NCBI GenBank assembly: GCA_007570785.1
Contig: ML664161.1
Span: 11,291,029-11,355,028 of the forward strand
Length of the DNA: 64,000 bases
Origin: Antilocapra americana
Taxonomy: Eukaryota > Chordata > Mammalia > Artiodactyla > Antilocapridae
Direction: 5' to 3'
Shown here: positions 55,925-64,000 of the stretch, piece by piece
How the letters are laid out: each line of letters opens with the position of its first letter
Position numbering within the stretch: position 1 is the first letter of the stretch
Notes under the pieces: model-generated
The model's database searches: none
Told to the model about the DNA's origin: nothing
Seen by the model: only the letters and a program-made list of their open reading frames with translations
Program-made: the position numbers and the translations under genes

Positions 55925-56252
55925 GTGCTATGCTTAGTCACTCAGTCCTGTCTTACTCCTTGACACCCATGGACTGTACCCATCAGGCTCCTTTGTCCAT
56001 GGGGATTCTCCAGATAAGATATTTGAGTGGATTGCCAGTACCCTCCTTGAGGGGATATTTTCAACCAAGGGATTGAACCCAGGTCTCCCACATTGCAGGT
56101 GGATTCTTTACCATTTGAGCCACTAGGGAAGCTAAGAATACTGGAGTGGGTAGCCTATCCCTTCTCCAGAGGAACTTTCCAACCCAGGAATTGGACCAGG
56201 GTCTCCTGCACTGCAGCTGGATTCTTTACTAGCTGAGCTACCGGGGAAGCCC
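55925..56252 (-). mobile_element. Bov-tA3-type dimeric SINE, antisense, perfect 11-bp target duplication
   Basis: On the minus strand: a first tRNA-like head ('agctcagctagtaaagaatc') with a cut BovA unit, ending near 'ccactccagtattctt', then a second complete tRNA-like head and BovA unit. AGAAGTAAGTT is at 55914-55924 and 56253-56263, so both units inserted together as one 328-bp element. Confidence 0.9.
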
Positions 56253-56579
56253 AGAAGTAAGTTACTAAACTCTTAGCTTTTTTAAAAAGTGACATCACTA
56301 TAAATAACTTGAACTAAATCAAATTTATTCAACTTTATATTCTACTTAGAACTTGACATCTAGTGACTGGAATTCTAGATTCAATCTATTTCAACATCCA
56401 AATCTGTCATCAAAATTTGCATCCAAAGTTAATCACGTGCAATCAATTATTTGTCTCCATGGGACAGCCATGATGAAGCAGGTTCCTACTGGAAACAGAC
56501 TTGCTTCTTACACTAAAATCATGCTATATATATAACATTTTATCCACTAAAATAATGTGTCAACTACCTACCTGTTTCA

Positions 56580-57060
56580 GGCATGTTTTACGCTTTGGAG
56601 TTACAGAAATGAACAAAACAAAGTGCATAGCTATCGTACTAAAAGTAGTGATGAAAAACAGATAGAAAATAGCCAGTAAATAAATAAATAAATGGGACAA
56701 ATCAGAAAATGCAATAAGGAAAGTGAACTAGGGTGGTGTGATAAAAAAAATGATTGAGAAGGGTGTAGTAGACTATTGGATTGTATTATGATGATGATTT
56801 CCCTAAGGATGTAGGAGTTAAGATGATGACCTGTGGAAAGTGTTTAAAAAATGCTTCAGCAAGTGCCGTATCCTTAGGGAAATGGAAGTTGACATGTTCC
56901 TAATGGAGAGGAACAGAAAGAATGTCAGTACGATTATAGCATAATGATCTATTCTTAAGAGTATTATGACATTAAAAAGATAAATGAGAAGGGAGATTCC
57001 AAACCATGGAAAAGTGTTTGGATTATATTTTAAGTGCATTAAGAAGACTTTAGTTTCAAC
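56580..57060 (+). repeat. Ancient interspersed repeat, sense
   Basis: 'acgctttggagttacagaaa', 'aaacagatagaaaatagcca', 'gaaagtgaactagggtggtg' and 'cttagggaaatggaagttga' resemble the old repeat at 16.5 kb. Family not named. Confidence 0.35.
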
Positions 57061-57200
57061 TAGTTGATGATTATATGATTATGTTTATAAAATAATTTAT
57101 AATTATAAATGCATATTAAAATATAAATAAATTTATAATTATAATAATTATTTTAATATATAATTATAACATTTTCATGAATATTTTAATAAATATTATG
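57060..57200. repeat. AT-rich low-complexity tract with ATTATAATT palindromes
   Basis: About 140 bp, almost pure A/T, with repeated 'ttataattata' and 'aataatttat' words that can pair with each other. Confidence 0.85.
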
Positions 57201-57344
57201 TTAAATTACATCTTATATGCACTTAACCACCACTAAAAATTATTAGACAGATGCCAGAGAAGGTAAAGCAAGTTGAAAGATAGTCAGACACTGAAATAAT
57301 CTCTCCTCATTGATCATCTTCAGATTACATATTGGATATTTTAT

Positions 57345-58560
57345 TCCAATAATTTTTTTAGTCTTTCTTTCTGAAGAACTTTATTATAAAATTGATATAC
57401 AACAAACTACACATATTTAAAGTGCACAATTTGAGAACTTTTGACATACATTTACATCTATGAATCCATCATCACAGCCAAGATAATAAGGTATCCATTA
57501 CCCACAGAAGTTTCCTTATGACCCTTTTTAATTCTTCATTCCCAATCCCCTCCCCAATCCCAGGCAACTACTAATCTGCTTAATTTCATTATTAATTAAT
57601 CACATCAGTATGTATTAGAACTTTATATAAACTAAACCACTGAGTATATACTCTTCACTCTTATTGCTGTTACTCAGAATAATTATTTTCAGAAATATCT
57701 ATGTTGGAGCAATTACCAATGGATCGTTTCTTTTCATTGCTCAGGAGAGTTTCACTGGATGGATATACCACAGTTTATTTATTCACCTGTTGATAGACAT
57801 TTGGATTGCTTTCATATTTTGGCTATTACAAATAAAAGTGATTTTAACATTTTTGTACAGGTCTATGTGAACATGTGTGTTCATTTCTCTCCAGTAGACA
57901 TTTAGATGTGAAATTGTTGGACCATAGATTTGTAAAAAACTGCCAATCTCTTTTCCAAAGTAGTTGTATCATTTTTCATTCCCACCAATGATATATGAGA
58001 ATTCCAAAACTTATCCACATTCCCAACATTTAGTATGGTCAGTCTTTTTTTAAATGTATTTTAGAATTTATTTTTAGCTGCCCTGGGTCATCATTGTTTT
58101 GCTTGAGTTTTTTTCTAGTTACAGTGAGCAGGGGTTACTCTTCCTTGAGATGCAGAGTCTTCTCATTGCAGTGGCTTGTCTCATTGCAGACCATAGGCTG
58201 TAGGCATGCAGGCTTCAGTAGCTGCAGGACACATGCTCCGTAGCTGCAGAGCACTGGGCCCTAGAGTGTGGGCTCAGTTGTTGTGGCATGAGGGCTTAGT
58301 CACTCCGTGGCATGTGGGATCTTCCTGGACCAGGGATTGAGAACCCCATGTTCCCTACAGTGGCAGGCAGATTCTTAACCACTAGACACCAGAGAAGTCC
58401 ATGATCAGTCATTTTAATTCTGGTCAATCTGGCAGCGATGCCATTTTAATTTTAATTTTTCTACTGACTAATTATGCTGATCATCTTTTCACAGGCTTAT
58501 CTGTTGTTCATATACCTTATGAGGTTAAATATGTGTTCAGATAATTTTTTACTGTTGCTT
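57345..58560 (-). mobile_element. Old L1 3' region, antisense, with nested CHR SINE
   Basis: Reversed L1 words: 'agtgcacaatttgagaactt', 'gatggatataccacagttta' (57770), 'gatagacatttggattgctt' (57793), 'aatctcttttccaaagtagt' (57944), and after the SINE 'ggtcaatctggcagcgatgc' (58422). A CHR SINE occupies 58045-58400. Confidence 0.75.
58045..58400 (-). mobile_element. tRNA-derived CHR-type SINE, antisense, 10-bp target duplication (9 of 10)
   Basis: Reversed body with 'ttctcattgcagtggcttgt' and 'ttgttgtggcatgagggctt' and reversed head 'gattcttaaccactagacac'. ATGGTCAGTC (58035-58044) and ATGATCAGTC (58401-58410) flank it. Confidence 0.85.
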
Positions 58561-58624
58561 TAGTCAGTATGCAATATTGTCCTTGTAGTAGATGTTATAG
58601 GATGAGAATACTTTATTTTTTCTC

Positions 58625-59420
58625 TTCTGTTTTATACATTTGTTTATTAATTCAACCATTCAGTCAACTTGAGTTAAATGAATACGTATCAAGTTTCAAG
58701 CTCTGGGGATATAATGAGGCATGGGATTCTGTATCTGCTCAAGTAGCATGTACAAAAGTTGTCAACTAAGACTCAGTGTAATTATAATGTATTCTTGCTT
58801 ATTACTCTGGAGTTTATGATTCACTTATGTGGATGATTTTCATAAGGTTAAGAGATAACTATGGTATTAAGATACATCAGGTTCTGCTTCGGTTTTTAAA
58901 GAGTTCACACTCCCCTTGGAAAAGCAGATGGAGAACTGAAAATGTGGTAGCAGGAACTAAATTTCAAATAAAAATACTTGAAAAGTAGTCTTTGTAAATA
59001 TTCAGAGAGGATTTCCTAGAGGAAATTGAATGTTTACCTTTTAGTAATTGACAAGAAAATATCAATGAGTGAATAATTTGAAGAGATGAGACTGGTGACA
59101 AAAGAAACAGCAATATTAAGTTTTTAAAGAGGAAAAGAATATACTGGGCCAATTGGATTGACCAGTTTCTCAGAAGCTGTGAGAGTTCAGGATCCTGACC
59201 ACAGGCGTTTGGTAATACGTGAAGAGTTTTTCATTTTAGATCACGAGTGCCTATGAAAGACTTACTAATGAAGTTTATAATTAGAGGGTTTAATCTTCTA
59301 GGAAATCATCATCACCTATAAATGCAAGGCCAGAAAAATTTTTGGTAGTTTAATAGGATTTTTTAGTTACATGAGATTATCTTGTAGATTTTATAACATC
59401 AGTTTAAGACATAGGGCTTA
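58625..59420 (+). repeat. Ancient interspersed repeat, sense (weak)
   Basis: 'attcaaccattcagtcaact', 'gctctggggatataatgagg' and 'gaggatttcctagaggaaat' again resemble the old repeat family at 16.5 and 56.6 kb. Confidence 0.35.
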
Positions 59421-60419
59421 GCATGGAAAGTAAAGAGAGGACTGAATATCCTAATTTAACTTTTTATTACTTTTAACTTTAAAGTTAAAGGCATTTTTAA
59501 CTTTATAGACATATTCCACTCTGCCCTGGGAGTTTTACTTTTCCATTTGCTTCATCCTGGTGCAGCTAAAGCAACATTCTGTAATCTTGGGGAAGTATGA
59601 TCTCTGGCCTCCTATTGTAGGAGAATTTTTTAAAGGCTCTGCATGCTCTATGCTGGATTGAACACTAAGGGCTTTAAATTAGAAACTCTCCAGATGAGGA
59701 GTGTCTTCTTTATTTATCTATCAGTTCAGAAAGAGGACATGTTCTATGTGATACTGGTAATACTTATTCTAATGGAATGAACTGAGACATATGGAAGCTT
59801 CAGGCTGAAGGTCACTCACTCACTAATATATAGCTTTTTTTTTTCACTTTTTTTTGATGTGTGTTTTTGATATGATAAAGTGTTCTAGTGCTATCTGTCT
59901 ACTTACTACAAAAGTGAAACCTTGGTAGAACAAACTATGAAAATAAATAATTGCCTTTTATGGATTCCTATTTTCTGCAATTTCAAATATAGACTTAAAA
60001 ATGATTATAATTAGAAAGTATTCCATAGTATAATAATATGACAAGGGTGTTCTATTGTAATTGAATAACGAATATCCACTTGAAAGAAGAATATTTATAT
60101 AAAAGGTATACTTTTGATGTTTTTATTAGTTGATGTATTTTGAATTATTAACTATAAATTCACACAAGTAGATTTGTTCATAATGCCAAAACAGCCATGC
60201 AAGAAGGTAAATGAGACAAAGTTAGAGACACACACACATACAAAAACAAATACACAGACACACTGTGATGAAAAGCAGATCAAAACTTCTGAATATAAAT
60301 GAAAAGTCATCAATTCCTTCCCTATGCATCAATTGGATAATATCATGCTCATTCATTTCATATATTAGTAGTTGTCTCCTGAAGAACATAATTTGTTCTG
60401 TGACATGAGATAACATATA
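59421..60419. other. Unique DNA, nothing recognised
   Basis: No interspersed repeat recognised. CA-rich simple sequence lies at 60227-60262. Confidence 0.45.
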
Positions 60420-60788
60420 TGCTATAGATTGGATGTTGTATTCCCCCATATTCAAATGGTGTAACCTAATCCTTAATGTGATAGTATTTGGAGTTGGAGT
60501 CTTTGGGAGGTGATTGGGTCTTATAGGCAGAGCCCTCTTTAATGAGATTAGGGCCCTCATAAAAGAGGCCCCAAAGAACTCACTCATTCACTTCCGTTCT
60601 GTGAGGGCATGGCAAAAAGATGACTGTCTATGAATCAGGAAGCAGGCCCTCACCAGGCACTTAATCTGTTGGCACTTTGAATTTGGATTTTCCAGCCTCC
60701 GATACTGTGAGAAATAAATTTCCATTATTTATAAGCCACCATGTTCTTATGGTATTTTATTATCACAGCATGAATGAACTAAGATACT
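60420..60788 (+). mobile_element. MaLR/ERVL-type solitary LTR, sense
   Basis: Starts TG (tgctatagattggatgttg) and contains 'ttgggaggtgattgggtctt', 'gggccctcataaaagaggcc' (a TATA-like promoter block), 'ggaagcaggccctcaccagg' and a poly-A signal in 'gagaaataaatttccattat'. It ends near 'gaatgaactaagata'. No internal genes are present. The exact subfamily is not asserted. Confidence 0.6.
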
Positions 60789-60859
60789 AATTGTTATGGG
60801 ATTCCAGTATATTTCAGAAGAAATTTTCCATGAAAGAATTTCTTTTAATACTCTAGTTC

Positions 60860-60972
60860 TAGGGAATTCACTGACAATGCAGTGCTTAGGATGCCACACT
60901 TCCACTACAGGGGCCATGGTTCAATCACTGGTCAGGAAACTAAGATCCCACAAACCATGCAGCATGGCCAGA
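60860..60972 (+). mobile_element. tRNA-derived SINE head (CHR-related), sense
   Basis: 'ctagggaattcactgacaat', 'cacttccactacaggggcca', 'tggttcaatcactggtcagg' and 'aactaagatcccacaaacca' are the short tRNA-derived SINE of cetartiodactyls. Confidence 0.75.
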
Positions 60973-61000
60973 TATATACATGTATATGAAAGCTGTATAT

Positions 61001-61139
61001 ATGTCTGACTCTTTGTGACCCCATGGACTGTAGCCTGACAGACTCCTCTGTCCATGGGGTTCTCCAGGCAAGAGTACTGGAGTGGGTTGCCATTTCCTCC
61101 TCCGGGGGATCTTCCGAACCCAGGGATTGAATCCATGTG
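61001..61139 (-). mobile_element. Bov-tA BovA unit, antisense, head missing
   Basis: 'atgtctgactctttgtgacc' to 'cgaacccagggattgaatcc'. The tRNA-like head is missing. Confidence 0.88.
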
Positions 61140-61800
61140 TTTTGCTGAAGATTTTTCACTTTCATCTCAGATTTAAAGGATTTGTTAACAAAATAAGCCA
61201 CTTGTTATATACAAATAAATAATACAGATATTTATTAGAGATACAGATGTTTATCTAGCTTACTTTCAACATATTAACATTAAAAGAAAAGAGAAATAGG
61301 AGGAGCAGAGAATACATCACCAAACTGGGTTTTGACCATCATCCAGAGTTAAAAGGTGCTGGGAAGTGCTGTGTCACAGCACATATGGAGTCTGAATTGG
61401 GAAAGGGTCCTAGGCAGCACGTCCACTCTGTGAGACTTCAAAGATTGCAGTTTGGAGTTCCACTTATATCCAAAGACAGACACAAACTAATATCATCATC
61501 AATCTGTGAGCAAATTACCAGCTTGTTTTCCTGTTAATGCTGTTTGTTTTGTCCTATAAAACTTGGAATGTTGTTAGGCCTGGGGCTTGGCTGGCCAGGC
61601 CCCCTCTAGGAGCTCACCAAGCGCTAGATTTCTCCCCCATCTTATCTTGTGCTGCAAGTCTTGCACTCATAGCAGGCAATCACTCCCAGTCAGGACAGTG
61701 TCCATGCAGGTTAGAAGCAAGGTCAGAGGCCTGCTCTGCTTTGCCTCTGAAACCTAAGCAAGACCATTTATTTTTAAATTTCCCTAACACCATGTCTCTT
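61140..61800. other. Unassigned block, GC-richer at 61310-61760
   Basis: The stretch has no words of the LINE and SINE families seen elsewhere. It contains a TATA-like 'cctataaaacttgg' at about 61553 followed by a GC-rich stretch (61576-61620), an arrangement that would fit an LTR promoter, but no TG..CA ends or duplications could be placed. It may be unique DNA. Confidence 0.3.
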
Positions 61801-61801
61801 G

Positions 61802-61856
61802 GGGCTCCTGTATTAGCAGGCAGGTTCTTTACCACTAGCGCCACATAGGAAACCCA
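61802..61856 (-). mobile_element. Bov-tA tRNA-like head fragment, antisense
   Basis: 'gcaggcaggttctttaccac' and 'agcgccacataggaaaccca' are the reversed tRNA-like head. The BovA unit is absent. Confidence 0.7.
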
Positions 61857-61970
61857 TATATCTGAAAAGGGAATAGCAAATCATATATAAGAAAATGTTA
61901 ATATTAATTTTATAATTTATTGTATCTATATATAAAACAAATACAAATATATACATATATGTAAAAATAT

Positions 61971-63526
61971 GATAATCATAAAGGATTTTATTTAGGTCAT
62001 ACTTGAATGATCTAGTAATTTTTCCTACTTTCTTAAATTTAATTGTGAATTTTACACTAAGGCGTTCATGATCTGATCCACAGTCATGCCATGGTCTTAT
62101 TTTTCCTAACTGTAAAGAGCTGCTCCATCTTTGGCTGCAAAGAATATAATCAATCTGATTTCAGTATTGACCATCTAGTGATGTCTATGTGTAGAATCGT
62201 CTCGTGTGTTGTTGGAAGAGGGTGTTTGCTATGATCAGTGCATTCTCTTGGCAAAACTCTGTTAGTTTTTGCCCTTCTTCATTTTGTTCTCCAAGCCCAA
62301 ATTTGCCTGTTACTCCATGTATTTCCTAACTCCCTACTTTTGCATTCCAGTCCCCTGTGATGAAAAGGACATCTTTTTTGGGTGTTAGTTCTGGAAGGTC
62401 TTATAGGTCTTCATAGAACCATTCAACTTCATTAACTTCAACATTAGTCATGGATTACTGTGATATTGAATGGTTTGCTTTGGAAACAAAGAGAGAGCAT
62501 TCTGTCATTTTTGAGACTGCACCTAATACTGCATTTTGGACTCTTTGGTTGGCTATGATGGTTACTCCATTTCTTCTAAGGGATTCTTGCCCACAGTAGT
62601 AGATATAATGGTCATCTGAATTAAATTCACCCATTCCATTCCATTTTAGTTCACTGATACCTAAAATTTGACGTTCACTCTTGCCATCTGCAAGAGTGAC
62701 CACTTCTAATTTACCTTGATTCATGGACCTAACATTCCAGATTCCTATGCAATGTTGTTCTTTATAGCATTAGACTTACTTCCATCACCAGTCACATCCA
62801 CAACTAGCCATTGTTTTCGCTTTGTTTCCATCTCTTCATTCTTTCTGGAGTTATTTCTCCATTCTTATCCAGTAGCATATTGGGCACCTACCAACCTGAG
62901 GAATTCACCTTTCGGTGTCATATCTATTTGCCTTTTCATACTGTTCATGGGGTTCTCAAGACAAGAATACTGAAGTGGTTTGCCATGCCCTTCTCCAGTG
63001 GAACACATTTTTTCAGAACCCTCCACCATGACCCGTCCATCTTGGGTGGCCCTACATGGCATGGCTCATAGTTTCATTGAGTTAGACAAAGCTTAGGCCA
63101 TGTGATCAGTTTGGTTAGTTATCTGTGATTGTGGTTTTCATTCTATCTTCCCTCTGATGGGTAAGGATAAGAAGCTTATGGAAGCTTTCTGATAGGAGAG
63201 ACTGACTGTGGGAGAAACTGGGTCTTGTTCTGATGGATGAGGTCATGCTTAGTAAATTAAAATCCAATTTTCTGTTGACCAGCAGGGCCATGTTCCTTCC
63301 CTATTGTTTAACAGGAGGCCAAACTATGGTAGGGGCAATGAAGATAATGGCAACCTCCTTCAAAAGGACTTGTGCATTTTGTATTCAGTGTGCCTACCCT
63401 GCAGCAGGCCACTGTGGACCCACACCTCTGCAGGAGACTCCTAGACACTCACAAGCAAGTACGACTCAGTCTCTTGTGGAATGTTGTTCATTTCTCCTGG
63501 CTCCTGGTGTGCACAAGGTTTTGTTT
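61971..63526 (-). mobile_element. BovB 5' half (5' UTR and endonuclease), antisense
   Basis: On the minus strand it runs from a 5' UTR of about 0.5 kb (63526 to about 63030) into the endonuclease (about 62730 to 61971). The left edge cuts the protein just after the endonuclease. The RT half is not here. It abuts a 66-bp sense BovB piece at 63527, whose sequence is the inverse of the left edge of this block. Confidence 0.85.
61980..62724 (-). pseudogene. BovB endonuclease remnant, broken
   Basis: 62455-62724 (89 codons) encodes ILGISELKWNGMGEFNSDDH and YIYYCGQESLRRNGVTIIAN, the N-terminal apurinic-type endonuclease blocks that cut target DNA. The frame breaks after about residue 70 (KMTECSLFVSKANHS is a shift of the next block). 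Further words for the catalytic core (gtgttggaagagggtgtttg region near 62205, 'catgatctgatccacagtca' near 62067) show that the rest of the domain is present but full of stops. Confidence 0.85.
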
Positions 63527-63592
63527 AAGATAGTAGGGAAAACCACCAGACCTTCAGGTATGACCTAAATCAAATCCCTTATGTTTATACAG
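63527..63592 (+). mobile_element. BovB fragment, sense (66 bp), head to head with the antisense part
   Basis: Encodes IVGKTTRPSGMT, the region just after the endonuclease, one base short of the usual frame. It is the inverted copy of 61971-62036 and is cut on its right by the BovB tail that starts at about 63594. Confidence 0.8.
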
Positions 63593-63593
63593 T

Positions 63594-64000
63594 TCTGTTC
63601 AGTTCAGTAGAATCACTCAGTCATGTCCTACTCTTTGCCACTCCATGAATCGCAGCATGCCAGGCCTCCCTGTCCATCATCAATTCCAAGAGTCTACCCA
63701 AAACCATGTTCATCAAGTCAGTGATGCCGTCCAGCCATCTCATCCTCTGTCATCCCTTTCTCCTCGTGCCCCGAATCCTTCCCAGCATTAGGGTCTTTTC
63801 CAATGAGTCAACTCTTTGCATGAGGTGGCCAAAGTATTGGATTTTCAGCTTCAACATCAGTCCTTCCAATGAACACCCAGGACTGATCTCCTTTAGGATG
63901 GACTGGTGGGATCTCCTTGCAGTTCAAGGGACTCTCAAGAGTCTTCTCCAACACCACAGTTCAAGAGCATCAATTCTTCAGTGCTCAGCTTTCTTAAGAG
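63594..64000 (-). mobile_element. BovB 3' end, antisense, runs off the window
   Basis: Reversed BovB tail ('tgttcagttcagtagaatca', 'ccatctcatcctctgtcatc') and RT C-terminal coding sequence, where the minus strand reads the block ending YFGHLM near 63820. The element continues beyond 64000. Confidence 0.92.

Noticed and set aside
61537..61848. 103-codon plus-strand frame in the GC-richer block
   Set aside because: Its end (GRFFTTSAT) lies in a reversed SINE head and the rest has no recognisable family.
1..64000. Host gene exons with splice sites
   Set aside because: No chain of open stretches with plausible splice signals, codon bias or recognisable protein families was found outside transposons. 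A single short exon could still be missed without alignment to transcripts.

Overview
This 64 kb window is ruminant (bovid-type) nuclear DNA that holds no host protein-coding gene I can support. The assignment rests on many copies of repeats restricted to or typical of Ruminantia: Bov-tA SINEs (tRNA-like head plus BovA unit), one BOV-A2 dimer, one Bov-tA3-type dimer, the RTE-class LINE BovB, and the bovine-type L1 3' untranslated region. I cannot separate cow, sheep, goat or a relative from the sequence alone. The DNA is AT-rich with no CpG island, no convincing exon chain and no operon-like structure, so it is intergenic or deep-intronic. Open reading frames longer than about 100 codons are almost all decayed LINE proteins; the rest are short frames crossing SINEs.

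Layout. 0-3 kb: unique DNA, then two L1 3' ends head to head with nested BovB and Bov-tA. 4.8-7 kb: an old antisense L1 carrying a solitary LTR (5445-5994), a second L1 fragment and a Bov-tA. 8.4-9 kb: BovB 3' end. 10.6-13.6 kb: old antisense L1s with two opposite BovB insertions, one bounded by a perfect 10-bp target duplication. 14.5-19.1 kb: MIR, ancient repeats, SINEs and a BovB with decayed reverse transcriptase. 19.1-21.6 kb: a repeat-poor block. 22-23 kb: a DNA transposon and MER5A. 23.7-28.85 kb: a heavily nested L1 region. 29-34.9 kb: mostly repeat-poor with MIR and MER5A relics. 34.95-36.5 kb: the youngest-looking L1, antisense, with a 325-codon open ORF2 C-terminus. 37-39 kb: SINEs. 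39.1-45.7 kb: an old L1 carrying a near full-length antisense BovB joined head to head to a sense BovB 3' part. 45.7 kb: a tRNA-Gly(CCC)-like pseudogene. 46-54 kb: scattered SINEs in otherwise plain DNA. 54-61 kb: old L1, tRNA-derived CHR-type SINEs and a MaLR-type LTR. 62-64 kb: a BovB arrangement that looks 5'-inverted, invaded by another BovB that runs off the window end.

How the parts work together: BovB supplies the endonuclease and reverse transcriptase family that moves both BovB and, through the shared 3' tail, Bov-tA and BOV-A2. L1 is the other engine. Every BovB reading frame here is broken and the catalytic box of the reverse transcriptase is altered in all four copies that retain it, so none of these copies should be autonomous. 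I found no undescribed biological system. The most informative items are the BovB head-to-head inverted repeat, the likely twin-primed BovB, the nested insertions with readable target duplications, and the repeat-poor blocks.
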